Below, piece by piece: positions 53,625 to 64,000 of a stretch of 64,000 bases of DNA. The stretch is from Hofstenia miamia (taxonomy: Eukaryota > Xenacoelomorpha > Acoela), in the NCBI GenBank assembly GCA_004352715.1, contig SCFE01000004.1:1999739-2063738 (forward strand), written 5' to 3'. Positions within the stretch are counted from its first letter, which is position 1; each line of letters opens with the position of its first letter. The translations under genes were made by a program, and so were the position numbers. Under the pieces are notes generated by a model. That model saw nothing but the letters and a program-made list of their open reading frames with translations, was not told where the DNA came from and made no database searches.

Positions 53625-54292
53625 CAGTATTCTGTCGGGGTTACTCTACCAGTCAACAGACTGAAGAGTCCGTGTCAACAGATCAAGTCCGTGACTCTTC
53701 CCCTGGAAGTGTACCCGCTAGGGCCGGATCTTGTATCATGCTTGACCTCTGGCGACCCCTGGCACGCAGAGTGCTGATCTGTGTTGAGTCTGATCAGCAG
53801 GAGTGAAGCGAAGGCCGAGCTTCATTGAGAGGGTTGCGCCTCTCTACAGCTTTCACCAACCAAGGCTACTAACTGAGGTAACTCGTGAGCACTTGCGTCT
53901 GCCTGTTATGGAACCCATGACGAAGCAAAGCTCCCTCATAGGTAAGGCTCAGCAAATGCTGGCCTGGGCCTATCTAGAGGCCAGAGACAGAGGAAAATCC
54001 TCTGTATAACTGCCCTCGTAGACGCACTCTACGGCTCTGGGCATAGACGTCGCCGTCTGCTCCTCAGAACAGACAGTCTCACATCACCGTCACCGCCCCC
54101 ATATGTGCTCCCGCACACATGGCAGCACCTTCTTTTACCCTATTGTTTAACGTCCGCTCCTGGTTCGGGACTCCGCGAAGAGACGCGCCCATCGAGTATT
54201 GACTCAGCGTCTCCGCCTACCCAGGAACCACCACATGGAGGTTACTCTCCAGGACGATTCGGGCGTAGCCCTTGGGTTCCCCAGTATTCTGT
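53625..54292. mobile_element. GC-rich insertion flanked by an 11-bp direct repeat
   Basis: CAGTATTCTGT occurs at 53625-53635 and 54282-54292. The 646 bp between is GC-rich, unlike everything around it, with sharp edges CGGGG...CCCC. It is flanked by what looks like a target duplication, so it is an insertion. An 11-bp duplication fits Mutator-like elements; alternatively TGTCGGGG...TTCCCCA could be a solo LTR with a GTATTC duplication. GGTTACTCTACCAG near the left end has a direct near-copy (GGTTACTCTCCAGG) near the right end. Short frames inside show no homology. Confidence 0.65.
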
Positions 54293-57200
54293 AGAATTTC
54301 TTACACTATCAAAAAATATTTTTAATTACTATGCAATTTTACTTAACTACTAGCGAATTTTTAAGCCGATTCAGCTTTTTCAGCTGAAACATTATAGAAC
54401 AGTCTTGCTCTGCGAGTGTTGGTAGTAAATAATTGGCAAGCTTACATTTGATTGTGTAGGGTATCAATAGTTTCCTATATTTGTCAATTCTGATCCAATA
54501 CAATACAATAACCTATTTTAACTGTTAGAGTATACCATTTTGCACGAGTTTTTAAACAACACAATTCACATTCCACTTTACACGACCAGGAGAGCTCTAT
54601 GAAAATGTATATTTAGTGGTTTCATCAAATGTGAAATCATTTATGAAGATTTATAAGATATTTGTATATTTTTTTATATTTTTCTAAATTCAAACGAAAT
54701 TTAGACCTGAAAGATTTTAGATTTTAACAAACACATTCAAATATATTACGACTTACAAAATCGAATTTACTTGATTTTATAGCAATATTTTAATTATTGG
54801 TAACAATAGAAATAACAGAAATAGTCACGAATGAGAAAGAAATAAAGTATTCACAAAATTTTGAACATGTATTTAAAATCCACTATCGAGGAATACAAAC
54901 AACAAATCTAATACATCAAATGAGAAAGATCGAATTAATTTAAGAAAAAGTAAGATTTGTTTACAAGATCCACAAACTTAATGCAAAGCTTGTGGAATAA
55001 GTTATGATGTAAAAATTTTAAAGAATACAGATGCAAAATATCTTAAAATCACTGAAAGCATTTTAATAAGATCATTCAACCAAGTCTAAATACAAAAGAA
55101 GATTATATACATAAACGATTGTTACACATAATTACAATATTGCTATAAATCAAGTAAATTTATAGGGATTTATTTGTAAAACTGACAATGACTTTGTAAG
55201 TCGAAATATATTTGAATGTTTTTGTTAAAATTATTAAAAATCCTTAAAGATGCGCAAATATTTTAGATTTTGCTTATTGGAGAAGTAGTTGACATTGGAC
55301 GAGAATTTTTGCAGTTATTTTAATATCATTTTTATAAAAGTTTAATGCTATTAGTGGATCATTTGTAGGTGATTCCATGCTTGACTTAATAGATTTTTCT
55401 AATTTTTTGAGAAATTATTGGCTTTTCAAAACCAAGAGTATCTTGGGATAAAAGAACTTGCAGTATAGTTCTTGACCTACTGTATGCATAGCATTTTAAC
55501 AATAATTTCACATCAATTTGGATTTTTTAGATAATTACTTCATAAAATTGACTAGTACTGAAACAATGTCAAGAGATTCTAAAATAGTTTGAAAACGTGG
55601 CTTTACATTAGGAATGTTATTTTTAAGTAGGTGGCATTAATGGTGCTATAAGGATGCCCCTATGTGTATACAAAAATTCTCTGCTCCAACCTAAAAATAT
55701 TTTTTAAACGGAAATTTTGTCAGATGCACTATATTAATGAAATTTGGCTTTAGAAACTACCACGCAATTTTAGGTTTTCCAAAATTTCCCCTAAAATCGC
55801 TTAAAAAATTTTTTCATTTTTCCTAAATCAGTATTTTTGTCTCAAATTTTCAATTAAAATGGTTCAACGCCAAATTTTCTAATTTTGACCTCAAATTAGA
55901 GATTTAGGTTCCTGATTAGTAGAAAAAGGTGGGGAGTTTAGATTTAATTCTGAAAGCTAGTTTTTGTTGAAGATTAATTGCGGAAACCAAACACAGAATG
56001 CTAAAAGGAAATGAAATTCTTAGGATAAGTTAAACACGCAATTTCTAGACAGTTCAAAGTTAGCAATATATTCATCTAGCAATTCATAAATATACTAACT
56101 TTTCAATCCAATTTCCTACATTATTTTATGCTCATTCATTTACTTATGAGTGTATAATCATTACATAGAGATTTCAGCTCATAATTACAAATAGATTTAT
56201 ACATACATATACTGTATACTCGTTAACAAGGTATTGATTATCGGTATATAATTATAAATTTTGCAAAACTGAAATGTAAGTGAAGTGTAATATTTGTTTT
56301 AATTGATATCAATCGAAATGCAACATTCTAGGTTTTTCTTAATGTGGTTTCATTATTCCATTGAAAGTTACCGTGTCTAAGATTCAAGGTCCTCTTGTAA
56401 TGAATAAGGATTTCTTGAAGGGTCGCAATTTGTACAATATGTTTTAAGAAGAATATAGCTTCATATAATTTTCTAAAAATATGTCAATTTCCATAAAAGT
56501 TAATAATTTATTTATTTAATACATTGTGGCTGCATTACGAATGCATTAGGATTATGTGAAAGACTTTCTTCACAATATGCATAACTATTTACATTATAGA
56601 GAAAACTCTATCCTAAGTTAATTTACGCAAATTGATAGATCAATATGCAGCAGAATGATTAATTTGCACTGGTAATGATTAACAACATATCCTGAACGCC
56701 ATTTTATAGTAAATGCTATTAATATAAGAAATTATGAAGCTGTTCATTTCTTAAGTTTAAAATAAATAAAGTACCTAAGAAAGTTGTCAACAAAGAAGTT
56801 CTTAGATATTTATCATATGCATAAAGTGTGCGCAGATATTTTCAAAGAAAGATTTGCGATCAATTAGTTTTCGGGAGTCTGAAATTATTTTTAGTTTCAC
56901 ATTTATGGTTCACTAATAAAGCTTTAAATCTTCATAAACAGCATTTAATTTGAAGTTTTCAAATTGATTCGGTCAATAGCTCAATTTTTTGCACTGTTTA
57001 GAAGGAACATTACTGTGAACATTTTCTCTTATTTCTAATAGAAATATTTTATTACAAATAAATCAAAAAACAAAGCGTAGAGATTTACAAAATCAACATT
57101 ACAAAGATTTTAAAACAATCACGATATTAAATTATCAAAAGGTTGTTCACTTTTATTATGAAATTAATTAATTCGCATGCTTTTTCCCAAGAAGGTTTGA

Positions 57201-57509
57201 TGTCTCATCTATTCATCATTCGGTTTTAAATTAGTGAATACTTTTATAATACAACTAACAAACTGATATTACATCCTTATTTTTAATCAATTCTTATTAA
57301 TAAACGTCTTGTGGGAAAATTCAAAAGTTCACTAAAGCGGCCAATCACACGATAAGGTTCTTGATTAATGACATTTGTAGAAAAAATATTTCTATACACC
57401 CTAGGTTAAATCTAGGGTAAAAATTTTTTGATTATGTTCTTATACGTACGCTAACTTGTTAGCATAAATTAAAGTAGTTGAATTATTTTTACTCTTTCAT
57501 CAAGCAGGA
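54293..57509. other. Intergenic, no gene recognised
   Basis: Uniformly AT-rich, stop-dense on both strands. No repeat, RNA or ORF could be supported. Confidence 0.6.
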
Positions 57510-58045
57510 ATGTTTTTAGCAAGGATAAATGAGAAGAATTTCTTACCACTGACTTACTGTTTACTATACACACATTTTAGAAAGAGACTATTTAATATTT
57601 ACTATGTATGGAACTTTATGAGCAGAAAACTAAGTCGTGAGATTTTAAGCAAAAGGAAAGAGATGATAAAAATGCCAAGTAGAGTTGTATATGACTGGAA
57701 GACTATATATGCTGGAGGACCTCAAGGCATTAAGTTAGGGTCATATTTGTACGTTTTATTCATTAATATTTTGCTAATGAATTGGGATCAAAGATATATA
57801 TTTGTTAATGACACTATTGCGTGGAATACTTTCAATTCCATTAATGAAGGACAAACTCACAACATTATTATAATATGGTAAATTGATGGTGTGCTGAAAT
57901 AATACGGAATTAATATTTGTAAAACTAAAATAAAAATCAACCAGAAGAAAAAGAAAGGGATTCCAGAATACAAATAAGAGTCAAGTCAGCAAAATATTTA
58001 GGAGTTAAGATCGAAAGCAATCTAAAATAGGATTAGCATATAATT
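57510..58045 (+). pseudogene. LINE RT fragment, plus strand
   Basis: YAGGPQGIKLGSYLYVLFIN matches the G-x-PQG-x-x-LGPxLFxxxIND block. RYIFVNDTIAWNTFNSINEG matches FVDDTTxWE with the first catalytic Asp changed to Asn. After a frameshift, KSAKYLGVKIESNLK follows. It represents a third LINE lineage, different from LINEs X and Y. It is cut at a single N next to (TA)n. Upstream, codons from 57510 read as the degenerate RT fingers. Confidence 0.7.
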
Positions 58046-58046
58046 N

Positions 58047-58076
<30 letters not shown>
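58047..58076. repeat. (TA)n microsatellite after a single-N joint
   Basis: TA run directly following N at 58046. Confidence 0.9.
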
Positions 58077-58079
<3 letters not shown>

Positions 58080-58869
58080 TGGTAACTTACTGAGCTTCAT
58101 AAATTTGACCGGTTTCGATTCAAAATCTTTTTCAGAACAAATGTTGAAGGAAAATTATTTACTACACTTAAAATTTTATAGCTATAACATGCACTACAAA
58201 ATATAGATGTAATAAATTATTCTGTTTATTCATTAAACTTGATTCTATTTCTTTTTTAATGCATAGTGATTCAGCAATTATAGGACAATTCATTTTTAAC
58301 ACAATTTCGAAATTTTCTTCTTTAATTGGATGCTGACGTTGATATATTTCTGATGTATATTTATTCGTGTAACTAAGTGTCTGCGTGTCTCTCAGATGCA
58401 AGATTGATGACATGTATATTTATAAAAGAATGAAGAAGTCAGTAACTTTGCTGCAGGATCTTAATTCTTAAAATATTTAGTAATGTAATGATGTTAAAAT
58501 TAGTGTTATTACTGATTTTCTTAATTTGAAATTTAACTTTTTTATTCTTCATCTAGTTATCTTTTAATCCATCTGTAAGGATATCCATTATTTTCTAGTC
58601 AAAACGTTTATGAATGAATTAAGAGCACTAAATTTATGATTGGAAATACACAATATGCGCTTTAAATATGATGCACCGAGATATCGGTTCCTCCATCAGA
58701 AATTAGCTCTTTTGCAATAGCGACTTGCTGCCATCGAGCGGTTTAAATTAAAATATTGAGTTCACGCAACGTGAAAATAATGTACATCATATAATGCATA
58801 GTATGCTGTCACTGCCAAAATAATGCATATCGAATACTTTTAAAGGCTCAATATTCATGAGAATAACAA
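58077..58869. other. Upstream region of the nucleotidase gene
   Basis: AT-rich; an 81-codon minus-strand frame (58168-58413) has no recognised similarity. The promoter of the plus-strand gene presumably lies here, but no element can be pinned down. Confidence 0.4.
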
Positions 58870-59566
58870 ATGGTAGAAAGTAGCACAATTAAAATTGCTG
58901 TGGTTGCAGTATCAGCAGTAACATTATCAATTACTGCCGGAATAGCTTTAGTAGTAATCTCAGAGTTAACTAAAACTGAGTCCAAAGTTATTACAAGCAG
59001 CTATGTGAAAATAAACGAGGTTAACTATGAATACCGCATTGCCTTAATATCTGATGACGATGCTAAATCCAAAAACTCATCCATATACATTTCAACGTAC
59101 AAAGAAGTAAAACTGTACATAGAAAAAACTTTAGATGCAGGACGTGCTATTGAAGATGAATCACAATCGCACACATTAAGAGGATATTTGGGCAATGGTG
59201 ACCACGGAATGCAACTGTCTGATCTCATGGAATTTAATGATAACTTGCTTACAATTTGTGATACAACTGGTATATTATACAAAATTAGAGATAATGGTGC
59301 CCTTTCTCCTTGGTTAATCTTGACAATGCCGACAGACAAAGAATATTGGGCAGAAGCACCATTTCAAGGAGAATGGATGACCGTTAAGGATGAAAAACTT
59401 TTGGTTGGAATGAATTTTCCAGATGATAACAGCAATGGCTCAGAATACATGCACGTAAAGGAAATAAGTAAGAGTGGAGACGTTGTGGATGTAAATTGGG
59501 ATGAAAAGTACAATAAACTAAAGCAAGCACTTAATGTCACAAATAACGGATTTCTAACAGTGCATG
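58870..59566 (+). CDS. CANT1: Calcium-activated nucleotidase (apyrase, CANT1 family), first coding exon
   Basis: CANT1-family apyrases hydrolyse UDP/GDP in ER, Golgi or secretions, using a five-bladed propeller and Ca2+. This exon encodes 232 residues from MVESSTIKIAV. It begins with a hydrophobic signal anchor (residues about 8-31), then YEYRIALISDDDAKSKN (family pattern RIAxIxDxDxxS) and LRGYLGNGDHGMQLSDLMEF, matching the GRGMELSDLxxFN block. LLTICDTTGILYKI corresponds to the DDRTG block, PWLILTM follows, and EGEW-type QGEWMTVKDEKLLVGMN is the EWxxVKDxxLxVG block. The exon ends NNGFLTVHG at GTAAGT, phase 1, exactly before the family's HExxxW. The remaining exons are not in the window. The DDRTG block has CDTTG and the GKEW block is replaced by an Asn/Ser-rich loop, so this is a divergent paralogue. 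Confidence 0.85.
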
Positions 59567-59712
59567 GTAAGTGTTAGGAAATAGCATGTAACTAAGAACA
59601 CACGTTTATAGATCATTATTGTATTCATTTACTGAGTTAACCTTAAGCAGCCTGGCGTCCATTATAATGGACAAACTGAAAACGTATTAATAGATTGTAC
59701 ACAAATATATTN

Positions 59713-59897
59713 AAGAGATCCTTGGAGGAGTTAGGAGTACCAAAGTGGGGAGGAGCGGTAGCACAGAAGGCAGCATTGTTAGGAACAGCTAGAGTCCTGA
59801 GGAAAGCTCTCAGACTCCCTGGGAACTGGTGAGTTCCCTGAGCTGAGAGGTATACCAGCATGAAGCTGTGAGAAGTAATAATAATAATAATAATAAT
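59713..59897 (+). mobile_element. R4/Dong-like LINE 3' terminus plus (AAT)n
   Basis: Nearly identical to 32743-32960: encodes LEELGVPKWGGAVAQKAALL, then GTARVLRKALRLPGNW and the stop (intact here where 32676-32926 has a TGA). It then has a short 3' UTR ending GAAG and (TAA)n at 59875-59897. Bounded on the left by a single N at 59712. It lies in the putative first intron of the nucleotidase gene. Confidence 0.85.
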
Positions 59898-60640
59898 GAC
59901 TTTAATAAAGCAAGCATTTGAAAAATATAAAAACATGTCACGTTTTACGGCAGCGAGTATAGTCACAGGAGATAAATTAGGAGCAGATGGAAGAGTAGGC
60001 GAAGTGGGAGAAGGGCTCAACAAGAGGAAAGACATCAAAGATTTCTTGAAGTTCGACTGTGAGGAAAAAATAAATGGCTGTTGGGGGGTTGAGAGGCAAC
60101 CTGTAGTTAGCAACAGTACAGTACGATGCTTTTTGGGATTACGAATTGGGAAAGTGACAACACCGTCAGAGCGAGTAAAGTGGGAATTAGAACACTTTAT
60201 GAAATCAAAGGATCAGGGTCCAATTTGCAAGTGAGCAAACGATTGAACAGAAGGAGATCACAGGCATGGAAGTAGAACGACAGAGGGAGGGTAAGAGAAT
60301 TTGAGAAGTGCATCTTTGTATGGCAAGGCAGAGATTCATTTGTAAGGACACTTCTGGAACCGTTCCATGGAGTGGACCAAGGCACGAGAAGGCAACCAAC
60401 AGGGAGAAGTGTAGAGAAGAATGGCGCGAATAAACTTGAACAAAGAGAGTTTCACAGCAGCAGGGGAATTAAAGGGAAATTTGCGGAAGAGGGCAAAAAG
60501 CGACAAATTAGCCTTGTGCAGACGCAATGACACATGTCCTAACCAATTTAAATTTACAGCAAGTTGAACTCCAAGATGAGAATGATGAGAGGTATAAAAT
60601 TTTGTAATACTTTTGAACCTGGCATCAACTAAGACTATTT
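59898..60640 (-). pseudogene. LINE Z ORF2 C-terminus, 3' end at (ATT)n
   Basis: On the minus strand HLGVQLAVNLNWLGHVSLRL is followed by LFKFIRAILLYTSPCWLPSR and LVHSMERFQKCPYK. Frames with DLLLFNRLLTCKLDPDP and a RSDGVVTFPIRN segment then lead to a tail with QSNFKKSLMSFLL. This is the post-RT region of a Jockey/RTE-like LINE (YLGV, S-I-LxYxSPxWLPS). It is broken by several frameshifts. Its 3' end meets the (ATT)n run shared with the R4-like 3' end. Confidence 0.6.
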
Positions 60641-60985
60641 CAATTTCATATCTAGTAATTTTTTCAGTTAATTTCAGTTGCAGCCCTGTTCAAAATTGAA
60701 CTAAAATTAAGTAATTTAAAGTCATATATACACGGTAATGATATATCGAAAAATTAATAGAGTAGACCCCAACTTTCTTTAGATAATTATATTACATTAT
60801 ATTTTAAAAAATGGCATATCTGCACATAAGTCGGAACGAGTAAGGAACAAGTAACGAATGTTAGATGTCACAAATATTTGAAATTCTAGGCGAAAATTTC
60901 CATAATCACGCATGAAAGCTGGATTTGTTTCAGCCGTAGCTTGTATTGATGAGATTTTTTAACTAATATTTCAATAACTAATTAC

Positions 60986-61023
<38 letters not shown>

Positions 61024-64000
61024 AAGAAAAGTTAGCAAAATTGGGTTACCAAAAATTTACTAAAGGTAAGAAACATTATGAGATCTACATTGTTTGCAAA
61101 ATTGGAATATTTTCAATGTGTCACTCCTACCTGAGTTTTTGATGCTTGAAATATGCAGTTCAGGCATTCTCTCATAGAATTTCTCAAACATTTATTCGTA
61201 TAATTTCTAGAATATCAATAATAGGGATTATTTGCCAGAAAGGTTTTGCACATTCTCTAACGATTCAGGAATATCGATTCTTTCAGAAACACGCCTTTGT
61301 AGTCAGCAGCGCTAAAACACGGGTGCTTATGTGTGTCTCGCAAGTCAAAGAAAATGATTGTAAATTCTAATATACTGTACATAAAAGCGCATTTTACGAA
61401 TTTAATTTCTCATTGCTCAGTGCTTGTATTGTATCTCATGTTAAAACGTTTGACCCAATTTTGCAGAGTACTCAACAAATTTGCGCAGATATTTGAGAGC
61501 CAAGCTCACCCTGCCCAATTCGGATTAGCCCACCACATTTTTCTTTTACAGCTTGGGTATTATAGTGAAAACACAAACACTTCACTGTGAATTTAATGGG
61601 ATAATTTTCATAATGTATTTATTAATACGTATATGTCTACTTAGTCAATCTAAAATGCAAATTCAATTATATTAACCTTATTTCGACAAAAGTATCATAT
61701 GTTACATTTCATAAGCACTCCGACCTCTCCTCCCAAAATTTAGTAGTGAAGGTAGTGACACAGCTAATGAAAGCAATTCGTTTTATCCTATTATGAGACG
61801 TGGTCTCTAGATGCAACCAGCCCCTTTTATATGTTCAATTATTAGTATTCGCCTCCAATTTACATCAACTCATATCAGAATAATGTGAAAGAAACTGTCC
61901 AGAAACCGCTCTTTACTTGCAGCAGACCAAAGAAAGGTACGAAGTTTTGCAGCAGCCACTGATGCAGGACTATAATTAAATCTAAGGAGAATGTTTGTTA
62001 TAATTTACAACAGTTAAATTTTCATGTGAATTTATTCTTTTCTCGTGTACTTCAAATATCAATTTTAACAGGTCTAACTCCGGTACTTAGTATACTCTTA
62101 GATAACTTTTAAAGTAGTTATTTATATTTGTATGATTGAACATCATCAATCACTAAATGGCTTTTGCAATTACATTGTACAATTTGCAAAAATTTTTTTT
62201 AATGTTAATCTTAGGAGAAGTGCTTGTTTTTTAGTAAAAATGGAAAATAATTTTTACTTTTAATAAAGACAGGATTTTAATTTGCATGTAATGTAGAAAA
62301 CAATAGATGAAATCGGAACTATTCTTTAGTGTTGAATCATGCAAAATGATTGGGTTTTCAACACTCTTCTAGTAATATTAGGCTTGTGAGCTCAACTATC
62401 TGGAAAATCCATTGCAACAGGCATACAATCAGATGATTCCTATTCAGAAATTCATAATTTTCATATAATCAAGCCAAATTTTGCTTGTTAACAACCTCCT
62501 CCCCCATCATCTCATACATGCATAATCAGCAGTTTCTTCAAAAGCATACCAATATCTAAACATTTCCTTGGAATCTGAGAGAATGTAATAGATTTGTTGA
62601 TGTGATACTGACAAGGTCTTGTTTGTGCATAGAGCATACTTTCTAGGAGCTAAATCTTTGCTCCGAAGTTTTTAACATGAATGCAATTTTTCTCCATTTG
62701 TTAATTGAAAAATTCAAGTTATGGTAAATAGTTTTTTGGGTTACAACAATATTAATTAAATCATGCTTTTTATTTCAATCAGCATCTATCAAAATTCAAC
62801 AACTGATTGTTGCAAAATAATTTTTTTTAATTTTTTGAGATATTAACACAATAATGTGAAGAATTTTTTATAATTACAATAATTATTGTATTTTTTTAAT
62901 AATTCTTTTGCAATAAATTGAAAAGACGGCAAAACTTAAAATCCTATTAATATTTTATTTAAAGGACAGAAATATTGTGTTTTTCAAAGAAATAGGGCTG
63001 CTCTCAAGTTTTTCATATTGACTCCAAACTTTTAGTGCAACAACAACACGCTTAATTACAAGTCTTTTTACTGAGCATCGAAACATTTTGTCTGAATGCT
63101 TTCATTTCCTCAATGACAAAGTGCTTAACTTTTTTCCCGGATGGGTATTCGTTAATCATATTACGTTATTCAAAATATGGCCTAGGTCTATTTCCAATCC
63201 AGAGATGGAAGTTGGGCGGGTTGGCCCATGGGGCACGTGTTTTTCTTTTGGGTATCCTAGTGGCCGAAATGAGGCAAAACACTCTTGAATTGAAAAAAAC
63301 TGAACCAAAAAATTTCCAATTTTAAAGATTGGAAAAGTAATCTTCTTCCATCAAAGTTCCCCGCTTGATAAATTTTGGATTTATTTGGAAATTTAGTAGC
63401 ATTTTAAAAAATTTAATTACCATGTATTTTTAGTGCTTGGTGAAATTTGATTCTGCTCAATAATACCAACAAGATCCTTTTTTATCAAATTTTCTTTAGA
63501 GAGTTTTTAATTACACTGGAAAGAGTTTAATTATTCTTGCATAAAAATATTCCATAAAATATTATTATTATAAAATGCTTTATAGACTTAAAATTATATT
63601 TCATTTTTCTATTAATTATGCTTTTAATATGTTTTGGCATTACATTCGTTATTAGCTTTCAATTTGTAGAAATAGTAAAATTTCATTTGAAAAAATGATT
63701 CTGTATCTTGTAGGCAGTAAGGATTCAGACTTCTTTGGTATGGTGCTGTGGGGTAGCGCTATGAAAAATTTCATATAACAATATGAGTCCATACGATATC
63801 TCAAGTAGTTTTTGGAGCAGAATTGCGTAAGCAGAGTGTTAAATGGAGCAATTTGGGGTACAGTAAAACATAGCACATAACAAAGGAAATTCTAAACAAA
63901 TAATATTTGCTTTTAGGTTAATTTAAAAATTCAAAACATAAATAAGCAGCTGATTAATTGACCGTACACTACTTGCATATTCAAATCACTAACTGAAAGT
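60641..64000. other. No gene recognised
   Basis: AT-rich, probably intronic or intergenic relative to the nucleotidase gene. A (TA)n run lies at about 60991-61020. Open frames at 61146-61590 and 63088-63325 have no recognisable family. I searched by eye for the next nucleotidase exon (HExxCW...LPR) and did not find it. Confidence 0.5.
60991..61020. repeat. (TA)n microsatellite
   Basis: TA run. Confidence 0.95.

Noticed and set aside
53567-54353. Three open frames in the GC-rich insert
   Set aside because: High GC lowers stop frequency; no motif was recognised and the frames run past the insertion edges into flanking DNA.
59896-60234. Plus-strand 112-codon frame starting MTLIKQAFEKYKN
   Set aside because: It runs opposite to a LINE C-terminal region that is readable on the minus strand, so it is most likely an antisense shadow.
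63088-63325. Overlapping frames near 63.1 kb considered as the next nucleotidase exon
   Set aside because: They lack the conserved HExxCW and LPR blocks and have no matching splice phase.

Overview
The window is AT-rich nuclear DNA from an invertebrate animal. The evidence is spliced genes with GT..AG introns, a Wnt-secretion gene (Wntless/WLS), animal-type LINEs, MULE, hAT, Tc1 and Harbinger-like transposons, and a short (CCCTAA)n run of the TTAGGG telomere type. That telomere type argues against most arthropods (TTAGG) and nematodes (TTAGGC), but I cannot name the phylum. The sequence is a draft scaffold with five large N gaps (109 to 1000 bp), three short ones, and at least 15 single-N joints where sequence is often duplicated or changes identity.

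Layout. (1) 0.7-13.8 kb: a minus-strand Ty3/gypsy-type LTR retrotransposon with gag, protease, RNase H tail and integrase. Its RT core is missing, and about 2.8 kb of unidentified coding sequence lies between integrase and the 3' LTR. Its 5' LTR is invaded by a satellite/telomere-repeat block and by a Harbinger-like TIR element. (2) 14-15.7 kb: fragments of two LINE families. (3) 16.4-21.9 kb: MITEs with 11-bp target duplications beside a FLYWCH-MULE transposase gene whose central part is present three times across single-N joints. (4) 22.4-27.1 kb: a tRNA-like cloverleaf, a 1.3-kb foldback repeat with an AACTCGA-rich loop, and a Tc1 transposase relic. (5) 27.3-37 kb: a mosaic of LINE ORFs. 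These are CR1/Jockey-like elements on the minus strand, one with a 2A-like DIEVNPGP motif, and an R4/Dong-type element on the plus strand that repeatedly abuts (TAA)n. (6) 38.0-52.4 kb: the only complete host gene, WLS, as eight inferred coding exons (one a 13-nt microexon) giving 558 codons plus stop; intron 4 holds a gap and a hAT remnant. (7) 53.6-54.3 kb: a GC-rich insertion flanked by an 11-bp direct repeat. (8) 57.5-60.6 kb: RT fragments, the first coding exon of a CANT1-type calcium-activated nucleotidase, and more R4-like/LINE tails. (9) 60.6-64 kb: no recognised gene.

How it fits together. The two host genes both act in the secretory pathway (Wnt carrier; ER/Golgi-type nucleotidase), but nothing suggests functional linkage. 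Most of the rest is transposon debris nested in other transposons. The most interesting signals are the R4-like element lodged in the (TAA)n tails of other LINEs, the TSD-flanked MITEs beside a MULE transposase, the 2A-bearing LINE, and the unidentified 3' coding region of the LTR element.
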